From positions 438,756 through 502,755 of the forward strand of contig WTPW01000196.1 of NCBI GenBank assembly GCA_009809945.1: 64,000 nucleotides of DNA, read 5' to 3'. This DNA is from Gigaspora margarita. Its lineage: Eukaryota > Glomeromycota > Glomeromycetes > Diversisporales > Gigasporaceae. The notes under the pieces are model-generated. The model searched no databases. It worked only from the letters and a program-made list of their open reading frames with translations, and was not told where the DNA came from. Below are positions 44,831 to 56,589 of the stretch, one piece after another. Position numbers and translations under genes: made by a program. Each line of letters begins with the position of its first letter. The stretch's first letter is position 1.

Positions 44831-46111
44831 AGAATTATACCTCCATATAAAAAAATGGTCTATAAGGCACATGTACTATGGCATGTATATAGTTGACTCT
44901 CAGAATTAGTATGCATAGTGAACAGACTTTGTATCATTTTGAGAGGTTATCAATTTAAAAACATTTTAAACTATTAGATTTATATAATGGAAACAGACTT
45001 GGTAGATTAATTCTTTATCTAATTTAACAGGTTAAAGGTCTTGACAGGATCAGTTTTGAGAGGGTCAGCTATATATGCTACACAGAATAGCATGTGCTTA
45101 AAATAATACAAGTCAGCATGTTGTATATGTCCAGAATAGATTTTTATACAGAATAGCACATATTCAGGATGACCTATATAGGCTTGTTATTGGAATTACA
45201 CATATTTTAAATAGCATATGTATCTCTTATGGCCAATAAAATTGCAAAATTAGGTGTAATGTGAAAATTCAAAACAAATAACTTTTTTTTATCTGTACTG
45301 CAAAATCTCTCATCTATGGAAATGCTCTTTAATTCCAAACAAAAACAATTCTTTAAAAAATTTTACTATAGGCATGTTGATTAATACCCATTTGTAATTA
45401 TACCACACTTTAACTAATTCATACTTGCTTAGAACTCATAAGAAATATATGCATGTGAACTTATGTGAACCTTAACCTATATCAAAACCCATGAATTTTG
45501 GCTTAGTAAAGTGCAGCAAAACTTGGCCTATTTATGGTTCAAAATGTAATGTTTGTAGTTAATAAAATTTTTATAAACTTAGTTGAGTCAATAATTTTAA
45601 TTAAACTTAGTTATATTTAGTCAATTATGATTCTATACAGCATAGCAAATAAACACTCTGGAACAACTGATAACATTTGATTAAATCTGCAAGTAATTCT
45701 ATAAGTTTTTCTACAATATTTGATCTTTAATAATTTATTTAAGTTCAAAAAAGATTGTTTATACAAACATATAATTTTTTTAGCACTTATAATGGTTAAC
45801 TTTTTAATAGTACTATATACATAATACATATCAGATTTATGCTATTACTTATTAATAGTCAACTAAGTCAATATTTTAAAAAAAAAATTGACTAACTTAG
45901 TTGACTAAGTTGGCTAAGTTGACTAATGCTATATCAACTTGAAACACTGCCAAAATGTTCAGGCAAATAGTCCAATTTAGACTATTATAGTCATACCAAC
46001 ACAGAATTCACATGTGCAAACCTGTTTCTTTGGCTGTTCTACAGATTAATGTGCTTTTTAATAAAAACACATGCATATCTAGATAGATTTTTTTATAGGG
46101 TCTGTGAGAAC
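44831..46111. other. Intergenic DNA with a possible core C fragment
   Basis: About 45250-45310 has TTAGGTGTAATGTGAAAATTC and TACTGCAAAATCTCTC, which resembles core C in reverse. About 45885-45925 repeats TTGACTAAGTTGGCTAAG. No gene; the minus frame at 45617-45829 looks like chance. Confidence 0.4.
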
Positions 46112-46222
46112 CCTGAAATATACATAGATAGGTCAGGTATTAGTTTGCTTATTTTTGAGGGTTTTATACAGATCTTTTCTATAATTTTATAATTAACCTG
46201 ACCTATCTATGTATATTTTGGG
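46112..46222. repeat. Hairpin with about 22-bp near-perfect arms
   Basis: Left AATATACATAGATAGGTCAG and right CTGACCTATCTATGTATATT are exact complements, about 60 bp apart. Possibly a tiny transposon; no target duplication was found. Confidence 0.8.
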
Positions 46223-47135
46223 TCCTGGCCTGTATTTCTAGATCTGACTATACAAGTTGTAGAAACTATTTCACTTAGCTGATAGTATTTTGGCACTAAT
46301 TTTTGATATGAGATTGCGAAAATATTTTAGAGCTTCTATATCAAAATTCAATGCTAAAATATATTATCAAAACTAAAAGCATCTATAACATGTATAAATC
46401 AAACACAGTTTCAAAAATTACTTTAAATTTCATATTTTTCTGCTCCTAATTTGTGCAATTGAGTTGTGTAGCTACTTATTTAACAATCATATATGTATAT
46501 ATGAACATGATAATGTGCAAATAAACTGATATGGGATATGCACTGAAAAATAACAATAGGGATTGCAGCAGGTATCCTATAAACAGCAGAAGCAGCATAG
46601 TACAGTAATAGCTATGGTTTCATATCTGCATAACATAGGCCAGTGATGTTAAATGACCTGGTCATTTGAAAAATTTTTAAATGATCTCAAATGACTCTAA
46701 AATGACTGGTCATTATAGGTTATTTGAATTTTGGGTCATTTGCAAATGACTCGTGACCAAATGACCATGGTCATTTGCAAATAACCAGGGTCATTTGAAG
46801 GTCATTTGAGTTATTAGTAGTAATATAGTTAAAACTTAAAGCATTGAAGCATAGTGATGGTAAATGATCTAGTTATTTGAAAATTTTTCAAAATAACAGA
46901 TCATTATCAGTCATTCAGATTTTTGATCATTTGGAAGTGACCCGTGGCCAAATAACTGTGGTCATTTGAGAATAGGTAATTGTGCATATAGAATTTTTTA
47001 AATTATTGTGTATGATAATGCATAAAATGGAATAATCAAAACAATGTAAGTAATTGTTCAAATATAGCCTTTACCTTTAGAGCTTATTTTAGAGCTTATC
47101 TAAGCTTTATTTTTTATGGTTATATTATCATATCT

Positions 47136-47450
47136 GCTTATTTGTGCAGGTAATACAAACTCCTGGAGAGGGGAATGCCAATTAGAGAGTGTAAAGTTTG
47201 ACTATTCCAGATCAGCCCAATGAAGAATTTGAACACATGTAACTGAAAAAGAAAAAAGCAAAAATATACAAAAACTAATGTTTAAATCGATCTTGATGCA
47301 CTAATTAAATATGATGGGAATGAAATTTTATATATAAAATAATTATTCTGACCCTATAGCCCCTAACATTAAGGCCCTAACCCTAAATTTTTATCTCATG
47401 CACTTAGTTTATTTACAAAATCAGATTTTGTATTACCTGCGCAAATAAGT
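47136..47450 (+). mobile_element. Small inverted-repeat element, TTTGCGCAGG family, copy 3
   Basis: Ends CTTATTTGTGCAGGTAATAC and, reverse-complemented, CTTATTTGCGCAGGTAATAC. The interior agrees with the copies at 936 and 35648, and it has CCCTAACCCTAAA near the right side. Confidence 0.9.
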
Positions 47451-47663
47451 AAAATACTTTAGAATCCCATAATTCACAAAATAATTCAACAATTACAGAA
47501 CTAATTAATACCTTAAGTAGACAGATGGTCTTAGTGCTAACTTAAATATAACATTAAGGTACCTATTATGATAGTAATGCAAAAAATAATAAATAAAAAG
47601 AATAAATAAATAAAAAAATAAAAAATAAATAAAATATAAAAAAAAATAAAATATAAAAAATAT
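47451..47663. repeat. A-rich stretch before the 47664 element
   Basis: From about 47580 the plus strand is an AAATAAATAAAAAAATAAA-type simple repeat. A minus frame of Phe and Leu codons at 47505-47711 is its shadow. Confidence 0.6.
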
Positions 47664-48276
47664 ATATAAGGGAGTTGGAGGTATTGTGACCAGGGAGGGT
47701 ATTGTGGCCAAGCAATGTATCTTGTAATCTAGTAATCAGAATTAGGTAAAATTTATACCATTCAATTCATCTCATCAAGACGAATTGAATAGTATTTATT
47801 TTATCCAAATCTGACCACTAGATCACAAGATATCATCATTTATGCAAAATATGAGTTTTTGCATATATTTGATTATATTAGTAAAGTTGCAATTTTTTTG
47901 CATATTAACCTTTAACGATCTTGGGATCCCATGATTGGATTTTAACGATTTTGTACTTGTTAGAATCGTCTCACTGAGACGGTCATTTTGGTAGTAAAAT
48001 CATCCAAAACGGACCAGTAGATCAAAAATTATTCGCNGTNAAANAATTGGCCACAATACCCCCTNCCNNCTAAAATTTAGTTTTTATATTCTATTTGTAT
48101 ACTAGGCATTTCTATCTAAACTATATATATGATATAAAGATTTTTTTACAGTAATTTATTCTTTACTAAGTATAGTTCAAATAATTAAAATTGTATAAAA
48201 ATCTATTGGCTTATTAAAAAGTTTTATTAGTAGAAACTTTAACCTGGCCACAATACCCCCAACTCCCTTATATAAA
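47664..48276. mobile_element. Inverted-repeat element with one copy of core Q; contains unread bases
   Basis: Ends TATATAAGGGAGTTGGAGGT and, reverse-complemented, TATATAAGGGAGTTGGGGGT, pairing on through ATTGTGGCCA. Core Q-like words lie at about 47905-48040: CTTGGGATCCCATGATTGG, TTTTGGTAGTAAAATCATCC, CGGACCAGTAGATC. Six undetermined bases (N) fall at about 48037-48069, where an inner GGGGGTATTGTGGCCA inverted copy probably confused the assembly. Confidence 0.75.
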
Positions 48277-48828
48277 AAAAAATAAAATATAAAAAAAAAT
48301 TAAAATATAGAAAAAAAGGAGGAGCTGCATAAATAGAAAAGAAACTCATGCTTGTTATCAGCCTGGACTGCTGCGCATCCAATAAATCAAAATCAATCAC
48401 TTATATATCATATAACTAATAAGTAATCAGGTTTTAAATTATCTAGACATTAAAATTTTCCTCCTTCTTGACATGTAATACAAATGACAATAATAAAAGA
48501 TATTATTATAGGGATTATCATGTACTTGAACCGAGGCAAAAACCTGTTAAAGAGATGTAGCAACTCTCATACTATAGATAAATATAGCACTATATAATGA
48601 TGTTTAAGGTATTTAATGTACTGTCTAATTAGTTATAAAATTTTGCAGATATATGTTATAAGGGGCAAAAATGAACCCTTATTGTAAATATCAACTATAT
48701 ACTAGTAAGACCAACTAAACTAACTCTACCACTCTATCTAAACCATAATAATAGTGAGGCTTCGATTGACTTGGTTCAAGTAACAAGGGTCGAATAGAGC
48801 TCTAGATTATATTATGAGGCTCTAATAT

Positions 48829-49003
48829 AAGGTCACGGAATTAGAATCCATCGTTAAGGTTCTTAACGATGTCACGCTATTATTTTGGAAATCAATTATG
48901 GGGTATAAAGGTGATTTAACACAGGGCAACCCAGCTTTGATTTCTGAAACAAAAATGTGACATTGTTAAGAATCTTAACAATCGATTCTAATCTCGTGAC
49001 CTT
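48829..49003. mobile_element. 175-bp inverted-repeat element whose arms each contain a palindrome
   Basis: Left AAGGTCACGGAATTAGAATC and, reverse-complemented right, AAGGTCACGAGATTAGAATC. Inside each arm is a further palindrome, TCGTTAAGGTTCTTAACGA on the left and TTGTTAAGAATCTTAACAA on the right. No target duplication is obvious. Confidence 0.8.
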
Positions 49004-49178
49004 AATTCAGGCAAATTTTTCATGATCTTAATTTAACTAAAATTTGAATTAATACTCTGCATGATCTACTAATCAAATTCAAATGACCTACTAGGTCATT
49101 TCACCTTTGAAATGACCCAATGACTAGTTATTTGTCATTTGAGTCATTTGGGTCATTTCAGGTCATTTAATATCACTG

Positions 49179-50144
49179 ATACAGACTAGTCAATAAATAA
49201 AAATAAGCAGTTGCAACCAAAATAGCAGGGTTCAAACAATTCATGCCTCATGACAAAGTCTTTAATATATATATTTTTATCTAGTCATTTTAGAGATAGG
49301 TCCAGGTTGTGAATTAAATTTATTAGCAATTTAGTTATACATGGAATATACTCATTGGATTACTTTCCTACTTAAATAATACTTATTTATACTTGGCTTG
49401 GTATTAGTAGTTACCTCATAGTTACTAGTGATGTAGAGCCACACCTGCCCTCTTGTTTATTCTTCTTGTAATTATCTAAGCCCTGAATTAGCAAAGTGGC
49501 TCAGCCTTGGACTATGGGCTTGGCATTACTGCTTAGCCATCTTTTTGATCAGTTGACTGCTTGTCAACTCAAATAAAATAAGAAATATTACATTGAGCCT
49601 TCTGATTGGTAAATAGTATGATGGATGGATATTTGTGTTTTAATATATTAGATATTTGTAATAAAACTTTTTATAGAACTAATAATAATCTTAAAACTAA
49701 TTGACTTAATTTTAACTGCATACTATAGTAGAACAGGATTTTTACAGTAATTTATAATAGATATTGCAATTTTATTACAAAAATTAACAACTATTATATA
49801 TTGTATATAAAGTAAGATTATAACAGATTTTTTTAGCTCATATAGAAATCTTGATAATTCTAATACAACTAACTCATCTTTTATTGTACTAGAATAGCAT
49901 GCAAATTTTGTAACAAAATTTTTACAATAGCATACAATAGAACATACAACATTTTATTCCAATACCAACCATTTCAACTTTATTTATTTTATATTATTAG
50001 AACAATAAGTAAGTTTTGTAACAATTTTTTTTTTACAATAACATAATAATTTTAATGCAACTAACTAATAACTATATGCTAAGATCACTTGGTGGCAAAT
50101 AAGTCCTATGTAAAACAATCTTTTAGCTATACATTATATGCCAA
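49179..50144. other. A/T-rich intergenic DNA, no gene seen
   Basis: No gene recognised. Variants of ATTTTTTACAGTAATT and TTTTAATACAACTAACT recur from about 49680 on, as at 41590-41850, suggesting an old dispersed repeat without clear ends. Confidence 0.45.
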
Positions 50145-50433
50145 CCCTATAAAAAACTTTTGTTCAGTTATTGTAGGTATTGTTCAAAAAAATGTTCAGA
50201 ATAGAGCCAATTTTCTGAATACTAGTATATTATTGTACAATTTTTATACCATGATGTAAAAAAGCAAATTTGGATCAACAATATTAAATATAAACATTGT
50301 ACAAAATTAGTACAATATATAGTATGTCAGAAAATCAATTCTATCCTAAATATTTTGTTGAACAAAAGCAGTATAGCTTTATAAAATTTTTAGAACATTG
50401 TTAACAAAATTTGGGCAAAGATTTTTTATAGGG
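50145..50433. mobile_element. Small inverted-repeat element, CCTATAAAAAA family, copy 2
   Basis: Ends CCCTATAAAAAACTTTTG and, reverse-complemented, CCCTATAAAAAATCTTTGCC. The inside has AAAAAAATGTTCAGAATAGAG as in the copy at 2098, plus the inverted ATTCTATCCTAAATATTTTG at about 50340. Non-coding. Confidence 0.75.
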
Positions 50434-52539
50434 CAAGTAAGTTTTGCAATAGAATTTTTTATAGTAACATAATAGAAATTACAATAATTTTAACACAAAT
50501 TAACTTAACTTTGTCCATATATTGAGTTTAATAAAATAATAAGCATGTTCTCAATAAAATTTTACAGAAAACAATATTGGAATTATTATAATTTCCATGG
50601 AAACTAGCATAATTTTGATTACTGTTAACAGACTTAAAGCAGAATTTTTATAGTAATTCATAATAGAAATTGCAATAATTCTAATTTATTTTATTGCAAT
50701 TTGCAAATTGAAGTACTTTTTTAATCAAATTTCTATTTTAAATTTATTTCCTATGATGAAGGCAAAATGCTAGTATAAAATTAAAAAATACTAGTTTTTT
50801 ATATATCACACATATATAACAACTTAATTTTGCAGAAATTAGACTTTTATCCTAAAATAATGCCCATGCATATACTTGAAATAAGGTGTATCTCTTTGAA
50901 ATAATATACAAATGCATGTTATTTTGCATAATATGGTAAGAGTAATTTAATTACATTTAATAAAAAATTACAAGATTTAAAAAATTATTCTTTATTATTT
51001 GCATATACAATATAATGCACTCTATAATATCTAATATAGTATAAAATTAAACCATAAATTAATTTGTTAGTTTAGATTTAAAGTAAAAAATTAAATTAGA
51101 GAAGATAAAATGTTTTAGCAAAAAGTGTCTAATTCAAAATTTGTAAAAAATATTTTGTAAGAAACAAGAGTAGTTTTATAGAAAAATATTTATATTATAG
51201 CTAATTTTTAAAAGAATATTGCTAACTTGCCTTTTGGTTATATTATTAGAGATGCTATATTTCAAAAACATACTAATAAATAGTATTAGGTACTCTAAGT
51301 AAAAATGTTTAGTACACCTATATAAAAACTATTTTTATTATTCACAAAAATTTGAAAAAAATTTACAAATATTTGGATAAATTTGGATAATAAATTTATT
51401 GATAATAAAAATCAATTTATTATATTTGCTATTTTGTAAAAATTAATTCAACTAATCCAAATTATTAAAATACATCATATTTAATTCTTAAATGATCCAA
51501 CTTAAATTGTTTTTTGTTATTAAGAAATTATTGTGAACTAAAAATATATGTTCTATTAGAACTAGGGTAGATAGCATGGGTTCTAGGGCATGCTCTTGAG
51601 GCATGCCCTAAGGCATGCCTTAAGGGCATGCCTTTAGACCAAAAGGTATACCTCTATCATATAATTACAAGAAAGATAATCACAAATATGATTAGCTAAT
51701 ATTAGAAATAGATTTTATAGAACTATTGAATATAATATTGCAGAACTTATTACCTTTTAAGCTTAGGTATTCAACCCTTTTATTTTTATATAATTTGAAT
51801 TTAATTTCGAGTTCAAATATTAGTATTTACTATAAAGATGCATATACAAGCTTTTTTGAAATAGTAGCCTACTATAAATTAGATTTAAATTGTAAATATA
51901 TGTATTCATTATATTTTATATTAAGAAAAAAACTATTTGTCACACCTGTAACATATCACAGCCCATAAGGTCTTAAGGCCTTATTAATATTAAAAAAGAA
52001 TTAAATTAGAATTAGATAGAGAATCATTTGTTGTTAAAAGTACAATAGGTGTTATCTTAGTAAAATTTTAAATTATAAATATACCTATAACAAATAAGGA
52101 ATATTGCAGGATGCAACAAATAGATTCCTCCTTATATTAAAAGTATCCATTTAGAAATTTTTTATTTGTTATGTAGTAAAAAAAATTACTATATTAAAAA
52201 ACAAGAACCATGCTTACGTTCAGATTAATAATTTATATACATATATAGGCATGTCCTAAGCACAATTATATATTAAAATCTTTGATATTGTATTACATAA
52301 TTATTATTTGTTTTGATTTTTGGACTGATCTGTGATTGATTGGTTAAATGTAACAGGTGACTATTAGGTAAATGCATAATGTGTCTATGAAGTTATAGAC
52401 CCCCCCTCTTTCTCTTTTATGTTCTTTAGTAAAATGAACATATAAAAAAAGTAAGAAATAATATGATAGGGTGTGGTTTCAAATTTTGGTCTAAATTAAG
52501 CTAAAATTTGAAATAACTCACTATGTATTATTTTGCAAT
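50434..52539. other. Very A/T-rich DNA, no gene seen
   Basis: The 80-codon frame at 51726-51968 is low-complexity and is not called. A GGCATGCC cluster within it is listed separately. Confidence 0.45.
51575..51650. repeat. Cluster of GGCATGCC palindromes
   Basis: Five copies of GGCATGC in alternating context (GGGCATGCTC, AGGCATGCCCTAAGGCATGC, TTAAGGGCATGCC) within 75 bp, able to form several alternative hairpins. A further GGCATGTCC occurs at about 52249. Unknown role; it resembles a transposon subterminal zone. Confidence 0.75.
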
Positions 52540-53130
52540 TATAGGCAAGTATAAAATAAAAAATAATTAAAAAATAATATAAATAAAATAGTTTAAATAA
52601 AATAAAATAATTTAAAAAATAAAATGAAAATTAATTAAAAAAAATTTTAAAACAAAATAATGAAAAAAATAATTTAAAAAATAAATCTAAATAAATTAAA
52701 AAAATAAAAATAAGATTAATTTAAAAAATCAAACTGAATTAAAAAAATGAAAAAATATTTTAAAAAATAAAATAAAAAATAATTTAAAAATAAAATTAAA
52801 ATAAATTAAAAAATAAAAAAAAACGAATAAAAAATTAAAACAAATTAAAAAAAATAAAAATTAATTTTTAAAAATAATGAAAAAATCAAATAAAAATTAA
52901 AACAAATTAGAAAAAATAAAAATAATTTAAAAACAAATGAAAAAAATTATAAAAAAAATAAAAAATAATTTAAAAAAAATAAAAATAATTTAAAAAAAAA
53001 ACAAAAAAAATTAATTTAAAAAAAAAACAAAAAAAATTAATACTAAGACAAATTAAAAAATAAAAAATAATTTAAAAAAAATAAAAATAATTTAAAAAAA
53101 ATATAATTTTAATAAAAAAATAAAACAAAA
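52540..53130 (+). repeat. A-rich degenerate simple repeat, about 590 bp
   Basis: Almost entirely AATTAAAAAAATAAAAAT-type units on the plus strand. It directly precedes the tRNA-like head at 53131 and could be the tail of an earlier retroposon. Confidence 0.85.
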
Positions 53131-54230
53131 AAATGGTATGGTAACATAGTGTAGTTGGGTTGTTGTCACCCCAAGCCTATATAATAAGATGGCTCCAAGT
53201 TCAATTCCCACAGAAAAAAAGTTCATCTTTAACATTACACTATCTTCATTACTGTGTGATTGCGTCCTGCAATACAAAGTCAGTTTAGTAGTTCTGTAAC
53301 CTGGATCATATTGATTATAGGGTCTAATTAACTTGTGCAATATTACATAAGAGAAAAAAAAGTGACCAGACAACTAAAAATGAACTGACTTGGGTATTAA
53401 TATACAAGAGAAAAAAAAAGCATAGAAATCCTAGAAACAAGTAGAATAAAAAAGAAAACAGGCTTGGCAAGACCCAAGTAAAAAGATAGCAGAAAATTTT
53501 GATAGTACTACAGGAACTGAATGGTGACTAACTGGAAAACTAGATAGACAAGACCTCTATAACAAAGGTGGTATACCAACCTAGCTGCCAGAGTCACACC
53601 GGAGAAAAAGGACCTATGTTATAGAAGTAGATACTAAGGAAAAGAAAACCATAAAGATATCTTAATACCTGACTAATTAAACAATTCAGGCTAACTGGAT
53701 TAGTAGTTTGAAATTCTGAAAAAAAAGATCCTGGTAGGAGAATGGTAGTGCTAGGGTTGGGTTTAGTGAACTTCACAAGGGCAGAAGTAAATAATGGTAG
53801 TGGTTTAAGGATAATTTCTGACTACAAGTGCTCTATTATGGTAGATGCATAATTTACTTAAAGAGTAGGTGATGCCAGTACTAGGAATGGTATTGCTCTA
53901 CTAAGTTGCCCACCTAGGATCACAGGACCAGAAATACCTGGCTGGGTCCTAAGGTTATAGAGCAAGAATCTGGAGCATCATGTTCTGGTAATACAAGATA
54001 GATTGGCAAGAGGAACAGGGACCAGAGAATTTAATTAAACAATGCCAGTATGTAGATTGCAGGTATAACAGCTAGTGTAGAACCTTCAAGTAGCTACTTA
54101 AATAGGCAGCCAAAAGTTGCAGAGGAGGCTAGTTGTATTCTTATTTATGTAGTAATTCTTATATGGATTGCTAACAGCCCTAATATCTTGAATAAAATTC
54201 CTAAGTCCCAAGGTGAGCACTTTGAAACCA
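53131..54230 (+). mobile_element. tRNA-derived SINE candidate, about 1.1 kb
   Basis: The head matches RNA polymerase III internal promoter boxes: A box TAGTGTAGTTGG at 53147-53158 and B box GTTCAATTC at 53199-53207, about 40 bp apart as in a tRNA gene. The tRNA-like region ends near 53210, followed by a GC-richer unique body and then an A-rich tail from about 54228. Head, body and A tail in that order is the layout of a SINE. The body is long for the class, so part may be captured DNA. Frames inside (for example the minus frame at 53594-53776) are not called. Confidence 0.6.
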
Positions 54231-54460
54231 AAAAAAAACAAATAAAAACAAATAAAAACAAATTAAAAAAATAAAAATAATTTAAAAAAAATAAAAAAAA
54301 TTAAATTAAAAATAAAATTAAAATAAATTAAAAAAAGATAAAAATAATTTAAAAAAAAAATTAAAAAAATAAAAATAATTTAAAAAAAATAATAATTTAT
54401 TTATTTCAGTATACAATAAATTAAAAAAACTGCTTTATAAATTTAAATAAAAAAAATTAA
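54228..54460 (+). repeat. A-rich tail following the SINE body
   Basis: Plus-strand AAATAAAAACAAATTAAAAA-type sequence with few pyrimidines, starting right after the GC-richer body. It fits a retroposon tail that has expanded by slippage. Confidence 0.7.
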
Positions 54461-55151
54461 AAAAAACAGTAGTAAAAAATTCATATGATTAAAAATTTGA
54501 ACAATTTTTATATTACTATATCTATAGAATGCATTCACATTGTCTTGTATATAATAAATTACTTCTTTTTAGCCACCTATACCTCTTTTCTTGCAAAGTG
54601 TAATATTAGATTCACCTGAATTAACACTGAATTGACAATTTCAATAATTTCCAGATCTAATATACTTTTGAAATATTCTATTTATAAACATATTTATGAA
54701 TGGCATCATCAACTACTCTTTGCAAGATAAAACAATCAACCTACAAATCTTTTTAGTTGTATATTAAAAATTTATTATAATTAAAAAAAACAGCACCATA
54801 ATAAAAAAAATCATTCACCAGGTTTTTGTCTTGACTAGTATGCTTTGTTATTTGGTGTATAGCATAATTTATCTTATCTTATTATAATAATCTTGCATCA
54901 CTTAGTTATTTTATTGGCTTAATTGTATACAGTTTTTAATTACACCAATATAATGGATTTTAAATTTATAAGTTATCTAATTAAAAATATTGGTTATGTG
55001 AATCATTTGGACTTTAAGTATAGTTAAACAATTATATTTATTTTGATCCATTAAAGAATGTTGTTTCTTTTAACAAATAAGCATTTTAACAAATAAGCAT
55101 TTTTAATTTTTGATCAAAAATTTCACAAATGTGAAAGTTGTATTATTCCAT
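54461..55151. other. A/T-rich intergenic DNA, no gene seen
   Basis: No gene or bounded element recognised. A small direct repeat, AACAAATAAGCATTTT, occurs at about 55072-55100. Confidence 0.45.
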
Positions 55152-55655
55152 CTTAAGGGTAGGGGGTATGTCAATCATTTTTCATATAATTTTTGTGTCA
55201 CTATTTTTTCTTTTGAATATTAAAAAATATATTATTATGTAAACTGTTTTTAAAAATTAATTAAAATTTGTAGAATAGGTTTTTCTAATTTTAATGGTAG
55301 TAAAATCATCAAAATTGGATAGATATTTATCGAGATACATGTATTTAAAGGTTAGATATTATTTTGTCATATGATGATCATATGATATTTAATTAATAAT
55401 CTTGTATAACCCTGGAAAATTTGGAGGCTCCCTGGAAACTTTACAATATATACAAGTATATTTTTTTAAATTTTTTATTTGTTAAAATTTTTACTACTAT
55501 AAAGAACATAATCTAACCTATTTACTAAAAAATTTGATAAAGATTAATTGTAATAGTAAAAAGTTTTATTAATAACATATTTCTGTTTTTTTGTAAAAAT
55601 CACGTTTGACACTAAGATCATATGAAAAATGATCAACATACCCCCTACCCTTAAG
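55152..55655. mobile_element. Inverted-repeat element with one copy of core Q
   Basis: Ends CTTAAGGGTAGGGGGTATGT and its complement, with imperfect pairing through ATCATTTTTCATAT, about 38 bp in all. Core Q words at about 55262-55335: AATTTGTAGAATAGGTTTTT, TTTTAATGGTAGTAAAATCA and AAATTGGATAG. The TAAGGG plus GGGGGTAT ends resemble those of the element at 47664. Confidence 0.85.
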
Positions 55656-56589
55656 AAATTCATAATAAAAAAATGAAAAAATTCATTATATGAATTAATA
55701 TTATTAATATGATGTAATATGCAATATATTTTATTATAATAAAATTTAATAGTTTAATAGGAAAAGAAAATAGAAATTATTTATATTATTGCAAAATAAT
55801 AATAACACAACCCATTGTTCAATAACAGGTTCAGTATCTAGTAAGGCCCTAAAATTTTATCATGCCTCCTATTCTAACTAGGACCCCAAAGAACTCTGAT
55901 ATAACTCAGATGTTACTAAAAAAGAAAATTTTGTATAGGAATTCATTAAATATTACTTTTTTATATAGTAAATTTTTTTTAAAATTTGCTTTATTTTATA
56001 CATTTATTTAGCTAAAAATTATACAAATTTTATACAAACTTAGATCTAAGTTATATTAGAGTTCTTTTGTGTTCTATTCTACTACATTAGAAAAAATATA
56101 TATCAAATTCAATTTCTCCTAAAAGAAGTAAATTAATTGATTTTTTTTTTCCAAAAAAATTTGAAGATTCAAATAATTTATCTAATTAAATCTAAGTTAT
56201 AATAAAAGATTATTTTTGAGAATGTGTAATAAAAGGATTTAATAATTGTGAATATCAAAAAATATTTTTGAATATCATAAATTCCAAAGTCATTTTCAAA
56301 TAACATGGATCAAAATTAAACTGCTTTAAAGAGTAAACAAGAAGGATAATTAGAAAAATGAAAAGAAAATTTATTAAATACTAAAGTAAATACAAATTGA
56401 AAAATCAGAATAAAAATAGCAAGTTTAGTATTATAATTTTAAAAGTATTTTATTGATTTTGTTACCAAAATGTATTCAGTCACTCTATCCATAGGAAAAA
56501 CTTCAAGTTGCTAAATTTATGATTCAATTAAAGAAAAAATAAGCACATTTTCTTTTTGAAAAAAGATTAGTATTTAACATAAATTGGTG
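55656..56589. other. A/T-rich intergenic DNA, no gene seen
   Basis: No gene or clear repeat recognised. Confidence 0.45.

Larger units (their letters stand above)
46641..49178. mobile_element. Candidate hAT-type element (GGTCATTTG-rich) carrying three nested elements
   Basis: Left CAGTGATGTTAAATGACCTG and, reverse-complemented right, CAGTGATATTAAATGACCTG. Both subterminal zones (46650-46970; 49080-49178) consist of GGTCATTTG words in both orientations, like the subterminal zones of the other hAT-type elements. A second left-end-like copy starts near 46852. Flanks ACATAGGC and ATACAGAC match at only 5 of 8. Inside lie the elements at 47136-47450, 47664-48276 and 48829-49003. Confidence 0.6.

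Noticed and set aside
46641-49178. Clear 8-bp target duplication for the GGTCATTTG element
   Set aside because: Flanks ACATAGGC and ATACAGAC agree at only 5 of 8 positions, so I do not claim it.
53131-53210. Functional tRNA gene
   Set aside because: The internal promoter boxes fit, but I could not close acceptor and anticodon stems; a SINE head is the better reading.
53092-53373. 93-codon minus-strand frame
   Set aside because: It is antisense to the tRNA-like head of the SINE candidate and continues into the A-rich flank.
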